This document shows, piece by piece, positions 1 through 6,093 of a stretch of DNA of 64,000 bases. Below the pieces are notes generated by a model, which was not told the origin of the DNA, did not search any database, and worked only from the letters and a program-made list of their open reading frames with translations. Made by a program: the position numbers and the translations under genes. This DNA comes from JAUVPY01 sp034412795 (lineage in GTDB: Bacteria; Chloroflexota; Anaerolineae; 4572-78; NAK82). The stretch covers positions 62,001 through 126,000 of the forward strand of contig DAOUMD010000047.1 in NCBI GenBank assembly GCA_034412795.1. The letters run 5' to 3'. Every line of letters starts with the position of its first letter. Within the stretch, counting starts at the first letter, position 1.

Positions 1-118
1 AGTTGATGGCTGGCCAATAATAAATTGTTTGACCCATAAACTGTGTACGTAGTCCGGCGCGGATTGCATCGACGGAGTGTAGTTCGTCTTTCCACGAAGC
101 GGGGAGAAGATCATACAT
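1..118 (-). CDS. Partial N-terminal fragment of an unrecognised gene (left edge)
   Basis: An open frame starts at the ATG at 118-116 and runs off the left edge after 39 residues. It begins MYDLLPASWKDEL and continues to GQTIYYWPAIN. An AGGTGG ribosome-binding site lies 8 nt upstream. It is divergent from the gene at 233. The pattern LLP...W...(hydrophobic helix)...G..IYYWP is loosely like the start of Mor/Martha-type phage transcription regulators, but too little is visible to name it. The coding call rests only on the RBS and the open frame. Confidence 0.4.
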   Translation of the reverse strand, partial: MYDLLPASWKDELHSVDAIRAGLRTQFMGQTIYYWPAIN

Positions 119-160
119 ATTGTGCACCACCTAGCCTAAATTCACTATTGTGTCTATGCT

Positions 161-190
161 TTGAACGTGATATTATTTATGTAGTATAAT
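161..190 (+). promoter_or_regulatory. Sigma-70 type promoter of the gene at 233
   Basis: TTGAAC at 161-166 and a consensus TATAAT at 185-190 are separated by 18 nt. The site lies about 40 nt before the ATG at 233, in the divergent gap with the left-edge gene. Confidence 0.55.
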
Positions 191-232
191 CGGCACTTTA
201 ACTCATCACGGCAACGGTAGGGAACGGCGGCC

Positions 233-1045
233 ATGACAGACGAAGCAAGATTTGCTCTCCAACTCGGTCTCAACCTGATCGCTGTTCTGCTCGCCGGCTG
301 GTTGGCGGGGCATTATGCGGCCCGTCGGATGCAGCAGGTATTTGAGGCTGAACGCAAGTGCGCGAAAGAGATGCGTCGGCAGGCTCAGTCTGAGGTCAGG
401 GCAAACCTGCTCCCGATCCTGCCCGATTTGGAGCAACTTGTTGAAGTTGAACGCTGGGTATTGACTGCTCGCGACCTACAGATTCTCTTGACGTCCATCT
501 GCACACTTGTCAGAATTCGATTAGGTGCAGACAAGGCAATCCAGCTTGGGGTGTCAACTGAGATTGACCAATCGTTGAAGTATCTGGGACGGCAAGAAAA
601 CAAGTGGCTCAACGACTCGTTGCCGGTCGTCGCCTTCGTCCGCGAGATCGATCCTGCCAAGAGGAAGACGCAGGATCAATCTCTGGAAACCTGGGTCTCG
701 CGCATCAATCAAGCATACGTACAGTCAGCTCAATCCCTGCGCCGGGCAGCTTCTCTGTGTGGGTCCGATGATGATAATGGTGTATATGATGCCTCTATGG
801 CCAACGCCTACCTGACCGAAGCAGACCAAGCGGTGGCCAATATGGGCAGTATGATCGCGTCTGGAATAGACCGGGCCGCGTATGTCAGGCAGCAGCTATC
901 GGAGCGCCAGGCACAGCAAATTTCCGCTGACGTTGCCGAGCGTGAGCCTGATGCCCCTGAGGTCCTTGAAATGGGTGTATTTCAATTTGGGGGAACCGGC
1001 CTTGCGAAAATTCGGAACCTTCGCAAGGGTTCGCCCCAGGACTGA
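233..1045 (+). CDS. Membrane-anchored hypothetical protein
   Basis: A 270-residue protein of no family I recognise. One hydrophobic segment (about residues 10-28, LNLIAVLLAGWLAGHYAA) is followed directly by a basic, helical, charged stretch (RRMQQVFEAERKCAKEMRR), so it should be anchored by its N-terminus with the bulk in the cytoplasm. The rest is mostly predicted helix without cysteine or catalytic motifs, and the tail (about 220-270) is rich in charged residues. The ATG follows a promoter with consensus -10. The gene converges on the MFS transporter, with 42 nt between stop codons. No functional link to neighbours is visible. Confidence 0.7.
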   Translation: MTDEARFALQLGLNLIAVLLAGWLAGHYAARRMQQVFEAERKCAKEMRRQAQSEVRANLLPILPDLEQLVEVERWVLTARDLQILLTSICTLVRIRLGADKAIQLGVSTEIDQSLKYLGRQENKWLNDSLPVVAFVREIDPAKRKTQDQSLETWVSRINQAYVQSAQSLRRAASLCGSDDDNGVYDASMANAYLTEADQAVANMGSMIASGIDRAAYVRQQLSERQAQQISADVAEREPDAPEVLEMGVFQFGGTGLAKIRNLRKGSPQD

Positions 1046-1087
1046 AATACGGTCCTTGAAATCGCGTAGTATTAGAAAAAGAGCGTG

Positions 1088-2425
1088 TCAGACCCCCAAC
1101 ATCGAGAATGCTGAATCCTCTTGCCTGGCCACACGTATTCCCTCTGGTTCATCCACGCGTGTGAGCAGAAAGCCTCCCACAATAAAGAAGATAACTAGCG
1201 CGACAATACTCAGCCGGCTCCCACCAGCTATCTGACTGACAATCCCAAACAGCAGCGGTCCGACGATTCCGGCGAACTTAGAGCTGGTGCTGAAAAAGCC
1301 GAAGAACTCAGCAGATTGGCTCTTGGGGACCATCGCCCCGTACAGCGAACGACTGAGCGCCTGGGTACCTCCCTGCACCGTTCCTACCATAAAGGCCAGC
1401 ATGTAAAAGTGAATGGCAGTCTGCATAAAGAAACCGGCGATGGAGATAATTACATACACCCCCAGTCCCATCAGGATCGAACGTTTGGCACCTACGCGCC
1501 GGGCAAGCCAACCAAACCCAAAGGAGAAAGGGATGCCAACGAACTGGGTGATAATGAGAGCAATGATCATGTCCGTCAAGCCGATGCCAATCTCATCGCC
1601 GTAGGCAGTCGCCATCTTAATGATGGTGCCAATTCCATCATTATATATCCAGTAGGCTATGAGGAACAGCAACAACTGCCGGTATTGGGTAATCCGGCGA
1701 AAAGTGTGAATCAGGCGTCCGAAGCCGGCACCCACCACATTTACGGGCTCTTGCCTGGATCGCACTACCGGCGGCTCAGGCACATTGCGGAATAGAGGGA
1801 TAGAAAAGACTGCCCACCACACGGCCACACTGAAGAACGAAGCACGCAGTGCAAAGCCAGTGCCGGGCATAAAGAACCGATTCGGGCTCATAAACCACAG
1901 CACGTTGATGATCAGCAAAATGCCGCCACCCATGTAACCCAATGCGTAGCCACGCGTCGAAATCTGGTCGATGTCGTCCTTCCTGGCGATGTGAGGCAGC
2001 AACGATTCGTAGAAAATATTGGCTCCGGCGAGTCCTATGTTGCCTATGATAAATAGGATCGAGCCCAGGACGAATGTATCGTCACCAAGGAACACGAACA
2101 GCGACGTTGCCACAATCCCTAATCCGACGAAGAAACCGATATACCACTTCTTTCCGCCAGTGAAATCGGAGATGGCTCCCAGCACGGGGGCCAGAATTGC
2201 AACCAAGAAAAGCGCAAGCGAGGTAGTGTATGCCCAGAACGCCGTCGCATTTGCCTCGCCCAAGCCAGCGGAGATCACCAATGACCGGTAGAAAGGGGGG
2301 AACATAGCAGCCATTATGGTTGTAACAAAGGCTGAGTTGGCCCAATCGTACATGGCCCACGAGTTGATGATCTTCCGGTATGTCGTATCCGACATCTCAG
2401 TTGCTCTCGCTTCAGGTGTAACCAC
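1088..2425 (-). CDS. MFS transporter, Atg22/UMF1 family
   Basis: A 445-residue integral membrane permease with about 12 hydrophobic segments. The N-terminal signature INSWAMYDWANSAF is typical of the UMF1 (Atg22-like, vacuole-effluxer-related) branch of the major facilitator superfamily. Family members are thought to export amino acids or related small solutes, but the substrate cannot be read from sequence. Loop motifs such as DFTGGKKW (cytoplasmic loop 2-3) and GWLARRVGAKR (the equivalent in the second half) support a 6+6 MFS fold. The GTG at 2425 has a GGAG 8 nt upstream; the in-frame ATG at 2395 (MSDTTYRK) is the alternative start. Transcribed alone. Confidence 0.85.
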   Translation of the reverse strand: MVTPEARATEMSDTTYRKIINSWAMYDWANSAFVTTIMAAMFPPFYRSLVISAGLGEANATAFWAYTTSLALFLVAILAPVLGAISDFTGGKKWYIGFFVGLGIVATSLFVFLGDDTFVLGSILFIIGNIGLAGANIFYESLLPHIARKDDIDQISTRGYALGYMGGGILLIINVLWFMSPNRFFMPGTGFALRASFFSVAVWWAVFSIPLFRNVPEPPVVRSRQEPVNVVGAGFGRLIHTFRRITQYRQLLLFLIAYWIYNDGIGTIIKMATAYGDEIGIGLTDMIIALIITQFVGIPFSFGFGWLARRVGAKRSILMGLGVYVIISIAGFFMQTAIHFYMLAFMVGTVQGGTQALSRSLYGAMVPKSQSAEFFGFFSTSSKFAGIVGPLLFGIVSQIAGGSRLSIVALVIFFIVGGFLLTRVDEPEGIRVARQEDSAFSMLGV

Positions 2426-2522
2426 TATGTCTGCTCCACCACCCCAGTCCTTTCGGTATTATCAGGGGCTAAAATGGCATAGAATATCTGGCGGGTAGTG
2501 CCAAAGCTAGTTCAAAACGAAA

Positions 2523-2557
2523 GTGGGCAGATGCCAATGTCAGGTGCATCTGCCCAC
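2523..2557. terminator. Perfect 12-bp hairpin upstream of the MFS gene
   Basis: GTGGGCAGATGC at 2523-2534 is exactly complementary to GCATCTGCCCAC at 2546-2557, with an 11-nt loop. No T-tract follows on either strand, so it may be an operator or repeat remnant rather than a terminator. It lies about 100 nt upstream of the MFS start. Confidence 0.4.
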
Positions 2558-2687
2558 TCCGCTCACCGAGCTTCTCACCTGTGTTCCCATCTGAGACATT
2601 GCAAGGGCTTTGCCTTCCTTTTTGAGGATCACTGGGAGCATATTTCAGCATCGCGTGATGTCTCCTCCATCGATTAGAATCTATTCG

Positions 2688-2853
2688 AATACCGTTACTG
2701 CTCAGTCTCATGTCATCCATTCGGCAGGCTCAGGACAGGTTTCGAGACCGCAGGTCGAGAAATCCCTAGCGAGGCGCCATAACCAGAACCAATGGTTTAG
2801 GGATTTCTCCCGTTGGTCGAAATGACATGTCTGAGCAGATACCGAATACCTTA
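2688..2853. repeat. MITE-like inverted-repeat element
   Basis: The two ends are imperfect inverted copies: CTGCTCAG..ATGTCAT near 2698-2714 and ATGACATGTCTGAGCAG near 2821-2838. An inner pair GAGAAATCCCTA / TAGGGATTTCTC lies near 2758-2770 and 2799-2811. It has no coding capacity, consistent with a non-autonomous element. It accounts for much of the gap between the MFS gene and the hypothetical gene at 3034. Confidence 0.5.
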
Positions 2854-2883
2854 AGATATCTACTCGAGTGTTGCCTCATAGGT

Positions 2884-2936
2884 TTTCGATCAGATATCTG
2901 AGTACAGGTCTTCGACCAGATATCTGAGTACAGTCA
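2884..2936. repeat. Two-copy short tandem repeat
   Basis: The unit CAGATATCTGAGTACAG occurs twice about 27 nt apart, each preceded by TTTTCGAT or CTTCGACC. The core AGATATCT is itself palindromic. A related AAGATATCTACTCGAGTG sits just upstream near 2852. Function unknown. Confidence 0.5.
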
Positions 2937-2988
2937 TTCTATCATAGAGCTACGATACTATCAAGAAATTGGTTCACCGCAACACAAA

Positions 2989-3009
2989 GAGCCACCCTTG
3001 GGGTGGCTC
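2989..3009 (-). terminator. Rho-independent terminator of the gene at 3034-3477
   Basis: A 9-bp perfect stem (GAGCCACCC / GGGTGGCTC) with a 3-nt loop. Read on the - strand it is followed by TTTGTGTT and starts 25 nt past the stop codon of the hypothetical gene. Confidence 0.65.
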
Positions 3010-3033
3010 CGCACTCAAATCTGAGTGTATTCT

Positions 3034-3477
3034 TCAGTCGGAAAACATACAGGTGATTTGTGCCCTGGCCAGGGGGTGCTCCAGCACGGCCGTCACGGCC
3101 GCTGTGACGTGAGGTCCCATTTTGAGCAGCACGCCGAGGGCCTGCTGTACACGCCAACGTCGAGGAGCCGTACTCGACAATTCTCGCTCCAGCACAGCCG
3201 CCTCAGCCAACGCCATCAGAACGTGATCTCCACTGATGCACGCATCGCGAACGATGGCCGCGCTTAGCGCATCCATGAGTTGGTTGAGACTGGCACCGGC
3301 TACGTCCCGATTTGTCTGAAGCTCTCCCGTAGGTGATTGTTCCGCATTAGAGGATCCACTAATGCATTGCGAGGCCGTTTCTTGACCAAGTTGAGCTTGA
3401 CCTGCCTGCGGTCCAAACGTAGATTCTGAGAGATGGAGTACTGGCAGCGAGACGGGATTAGCAGACAACACTGGCAT
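3034..3477 (-). CDS. Hypothetical protein, alanine-rich helical C-terminus
   Basis: A 147-residue protein that I do not recognise. Residues 1-60 are low-complexity and polar (Ser/Gln/Glu rich). Residues 60-147 look like a compact helical domain (LMDALSAAIVRDACISGDHV..., then VQQALGVLLKMGPHVTAAVTAVLEH). There is no signal peptide or membrane segment. GAGGAG lies directly upstream of the ATG and a good terminator follows the stop, which supports a real gene. It is divergent from the sigma-factor/CHAT module and could belong to it, but this is only positional. The upstream flank carries the inverted repeats at 3492-3624. Confidence 0.5.
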   Translation of the reverse strand: MPVLSANPVSLPVLHLSESTFGPQAGQAQLGQETASQCISGSSNAEQSPTGELQTNRDVAGASLNQLMDALSAAIVRDACISGDHVLMALAEAAVLERELSSTAPRRWRVQQALGVLLKMGPHVTAAVTAVLEHPLARAQITCMFSD

Positions 3478-3491
3478 ATCTCCTCTATCGA

Positions 3492-3624
3492 GTTCGGGTT
3501 ATTAAGGTAACCGACACTTTAAGGTAACCGACACTTTAATAAACAAGGTATTCAATCCGTGTCTGACCATATCATATTACGCCAACTCTCAATCGAAAGT
3601 GCCGGTCACCTTAATAACCCGAAC
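3492..3624. repeat. Inverted-repeat element with duplicated arm
   Basis: Arms at 3492-3520 and 3596-3624 are 29-nt inverted copies differing at two positions (GTTCGGGTTATTAAGG... against ...CCTTAATAACCCGAAC). The left arm's inner half, AAGGTAACCGACACTTTAA, is repeated in tandem at 3521-3539. The structure is that of a small MITE or a large operator between divergent transcription units. Confidence 0.6.
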
Positions 3625-3870
3625 ATAGGTAATTTGACAACGTTATGTCTCGTTGAACGTTGCCCACTCACCGGCCTCTCTCCCAAAGTTGGGAGGGGAT
3701 GCCCGAAGCAGAATAGCGGGCGGGGGTGAGGGCTTGTCATCATCGAGCGTGACATTGTCAAGCTAATCAAGCAGCCTGATGCTTTTTGTACAGTCCACTT
3801 AACTAAACGCGAATTTAGCCTATTTTTGCACATGATTCGCCCCAAGTTTTTCTGCAATTTTTTGGCGATT
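3625..3870. other. Non-coding stretch upstream of the sigma gene
   Basis: No credible gene is seen. It contains a short C/G-rich patch near 3670-3740 with the hairpin CCCAAAGTTGGG and degenerate pieces resembling common intergenic repeats, then an AT-rich run (3780-3900) that leads into the promoter. Confidence 0.4.
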
Positions 3871-3899
3871 TTGTAGATATTAACCTTTTATGGTAAAAT
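3871..3899 (+). promoter_or_regulatory. Possible promoter of the sigma/CHAT module
   Basis: TTGTAG at 3871-3876 and TAAAAT at 3894-3899 with a 17-nt spacer, in an AT-rich region about 90 nt before the sigma-factor ATG at 3991. The -35 is a weak match, so autoregulation by the encoded sigma factor through a different motif is equally possible. Confidence 0.4.
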
Positions 3900-3990
3900 A
3901 GTTTCAATGAAATCGGCAACTCATCCAGGCCATTTGCTCTATTCTTCTGTTTAACATCCCCAAATCCGACCGCTCTTGAGAGTAACATAT

Positions 3991-4680
3991 ATGACGAGTG
4001 GCAGAAATCTTCGCCTTTTCGATGAGGACCGACTGGCAGATGAGTGCGCTGATCAGACCGCCAGATTCTTCAGTCGGACAGAACACGACACAGGCTACTG
4101 TTACGAACTGTTTCGACGCGCTATTGTCGGGCGCAACAATTACGCCTGGGAAAAAATCTATCAAATATATCACCCCCTGGTGGCCAGTTGGGTTGGCCGG
4201 CACAGCAGACTGGAGGCCGCTGGCGAAGAGGTAGACTACTTCGTCAATTGTGCCTTTGACAAGATATGGTCGGCTGTGGATGGAGAGAAATTCAGTCAAT
4301 TCCAGGATTTGGCAAGCCTGCTCCGCTACTTCCAGATGTGCGTCCATAGTGTTATCGTCGATTATGCGCGGAGCAACCCAATCAGAACCACCGATCTGGA
4401 TAATTTGGCCAACTTTCCCGCGCCAGACTCGCCTTCAATTGAGAAATACGTCACCGATCAACTGGAAAGGCATCGTCTCTGGGAGATGGTTGCCAGGTTG
4501 ATACGGGACGAGAGAGAGATGATTGTACTGAGATATTCTTTCGTATATGACTTCAAGCCATCGCAGATCTACGCCGCTAACTCAGACCGATTCGAAAGCC
4601 TGGAAGAACTGTATCGTGTCAAGCGCAACCTACTTAATCGTCTACGCCGAAATCAGACGTTACGGCAGTTCCTCTGGTAA
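3991..4680 (+). CDS. ECF-like RNA polymerase sigma factor
   Basis: About 230 residues from the ATG at 3991; an upstream TTG at 3976 adds five residues. Region 2 is recognisable: the helix WEKIYQIYHPLVASWVGRH, then the acidic VDYFVNCAFDKIWSAV and FQDLASLLRYFQMCVHSVIVDYAR, the usual core-binding and -10-recognition helices. A region-4-like helical part follows (MVARLIRDEREMIVLRYSFVYDFKPSQIYA...RVKRNLLNRLRRN), although the helix-turn-helix is divergent. It should direct RNA polymerase to a small regulon. It opens a same-strand series with a zinc-finger protein, a TPR-CHAT protease and a subtilase. A MITE copy begins 39 nt after its stop. Confidence 0.7.
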   Translation: MTSGRNLRLFDEDRLADECADQTARFFSRTEHDTGYCYELFRRAIVGRNNYAWEKIYQIYHPLVASWVGRHSRLEAAGEEVDYFVNCAFDKIWSAVDGEKFSQFQDLASLLRYFQMCVHSVIVDYARSNPIRTTDLDNLANFPAPDSPSIEKYVTDQLERHRLWEMVARLIRDEREMIVLRYSFVYDFKPSQIYAANSDRFESLEELYRVKRNLLNRLRRNQTLRQFLW

Positions 4681-4719
4681 TTGTTGACGAAGAACGCCAG
4701 TCAATCCTCTACCCGTGCG

Positions 4720-4906
4720 CTAAGGATTGAGAATTAAATGACTTACTCAAATGCAAGCGAAATACTGGCCTGATTCAGTCGGCCAGGTAGTGTTGACATT
4801 TGTGCATTTCCAGAGATGCATTTGGTTATCTGTTGCGGGGTTCTCAGGCGTAAAGACTCAAATGTCAACACGGCCTGATGGGTAAGTTATTAAATCCTTA
4901 GTCCTA
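4720..4906 (+). mobile_element. MITE-like repeat, copy 1 (family A)
   Basis: A ~187-bp element almost identical to 5742-5928 and, in reverse orientation, to 50657-50846. Ends are inverted copies of CTAAGGATT. Nested inside is a second inverted repeat, GTGTTGACATTTG near 4791-4803 against CAAATGTCAACAC near 4859-4871. There is no ORF. It fills the gap between the sigma gene and the zinc-finger gene. Confidence 0.8.
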
Positions 4907-4945
4907 GCCAGTGTTGTGTTTTTGATCTTCCCACACCATCAATTC

Positions 4946-5020
4946 ATGGACGAAAAGATCGAACTCTTGCGTTCATATAAACAGGAGGGGAGTAAACTTC
5001 AAAATAGGTTATTGAGATGA
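4946..5020 (+). CDS. Short ORF overlapping the zinc-finger gene start (candidate coupling peptide)
   Basis: An ATG at 4946 opens a 24-residue charged reading frame (MDEKIELLRSYKQEG... ending RLLR). Its TGA overlaps the ATG of the next gene as ATGA at 5017-5020. An AGGAGGGG tract lies inside it at about 4983-4990, too far from 5017 to serve that start directly. The arrangement fits translational coupling. No good ribosome-binding site precedes 4946, so translation is uncertain. Confidence 0.3.
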   Translation: MDEKIELLRSYKQEGSKLQNRLLR

Positions 5021-5745
5021 AATGTATTGCACCACATGAAATCACTGAGGAACAACTGCTTGCTTATAGCGATGGCGAAGCAGACGATATTGCTGTAGAA
5101 CACATTGGCCGGTGTCCTTACTGCCAGGAACAGGCTCGTACCATCGCCGCCAATCAGTCAATCTTGCGCATCCTGTTCCAGCGTGTTGAGTGTCCCGACG
5201 CCCACACCCTGGGCGAGTTTCACCTGGGTCTTCTCTCGGCTGATAAACGGGCTGCCATTGACGATCATCTGAAGTCCTGTTCTGAGTGTGCCACAGAAAT
5301 CAACGATCTGGCTCGCTTTCTTCGAGATGTGTCAATCACGCTCACACCGGTCCCTCTCCAAACTCAGTTGAAGCGTTTGGTCGCTCGCCTGTCCACCTCT
5401 CCGCCGGGTCCAGTCGCTCAACCGCCGGCCTTCGCCTTTCGAGGCGCAGCCGCCGCTCCCCCCGATGTCTACCAGGCGGAGGACATCAAGATGGTGGTCG
5501 GTTTAGAGGCAGACGGGTTGCGTGCCGGCCGTAAGATGTTGTTAGGGTTCACCACACGAGAGGGCATGCCGATCGACAGCCTGACCGGTGCTCGAGTGCA
5601 ACTCAGTCGCCGTGGGCAGGCTATCGCACTCGAGCAAGTGGACACGCTGGGCAACTTCGTGTTCTGCGATCTTACCTCGGGCGAATACGAACTGATGTTG
5701 TTTACCGACCAGGAACAAATTGTCATCGAAACGATCGTAATCTAA
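5017..5745 (+). CDS. Soluble double zinc-finger (anti-sigma-like) protein with C-terminal beta domain
   Basis: A 242-residue protein. Two HxxxCxxC zinc-binding motifs of the zf-HC2/ZAS anti-sigma type are visible: H29-C33-C36 and H84-C88-C91, with a further Cys/His pair near C59-H63. Residues 120-155 are a Pro/Ala-rich linker. Residues 160-242 resemble a carboxypeptidase-regulatory/CnaB-like beta sandwich (DTLGNFVFCDLTSGEYELMLF). No membrane segment follows the fingers, unlike classical membrane anti-sigmas, so it is probably cytosolic. Its place after the sigma gene suggests it binds that sigma; its place before a CHAT protease suggests it may be a substrate or scaffold. Its last codon and stop lie at the edge of the MITE at 5742. 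Confidence 0.65.
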   Translation: MKCIAPHEITEEQLLAYSDGEADDIAVEHIGRCPYCQEQARTIAANQSILRILFQRVECPDAHTLGEFHLGLLSADKRAAIDDHLKSCSECATEINDLARFLRDVSITLTPVPLQTQLKRLVARLSTSPPGPVAQPPAFAFRGAAAAPPDVYQAEDIKMVVGLEADGLRAGRKMLLGFTTREGMPIDSLTGARVQLSRRGQAIALEQVDTLGNFVFCDLTSGEYELMLFTDQEQIVIETIVI

Positions 5746-5928
5746 GGATTGAGAATTAAATAACTTCCTCAAATGCAAGTGAAGTGCTAGCCTGATTCAG
5801 TCGGCCAGGTAGTGTTGATATTTGTGCATTCCCAGAGATACATTTGGTTATCTGTTGCGGGGTTCTCAGGCGCAAAGACTCAAATGTCAACACGGCCTGA
5901 TGGGTAAGTTATTAAATCCTTAGTCCTA
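5742..5928 (+). mobile_element. MITE-like repeat, copy 2 (family A)
   Basis: Same length, orientation and terminal CTAAGGATT/AATCCTTAG ends as copy 1, with only scattered substitutions. The nested GTGTTGA..TCAACAC palindrome is kept. The TAA stop of the zinc-finger gene (5743-5745) lies within its left terminus. Confidence 0.8.
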
Positions 5929-5930
5929 AT

Positions 5931-6027
5931 AGTCTCAGTAGCTCCGATTTTTGAGGAGTGAGGCACGCCCACAAGCCGAACGGCGCTGTACCTTGGGGTG
6001 TTAGTTTCTCGCGGATCTACTGAGACT
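5931..6027 (+). promoter_or_regulatory. Long-range inverted repeat in the TPR-CHAT leader
   Basis: AGTCTCAGTAG at 5931-5941 is perfectly complementary to CTACTGAGACT at 6017-6027, with a 75-nt intervening segment, all upstream of the TPR-CHAT start. It could form a closing stem of a structured leader. Function is inferred from position only. Confidence 0.4.
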
Positions 6028-6093
6028 TCACCTGTTGTTTCTTACCCTACCCAAACCCAGATACTCACACTGTACCTTGCTGATAGACCAATA

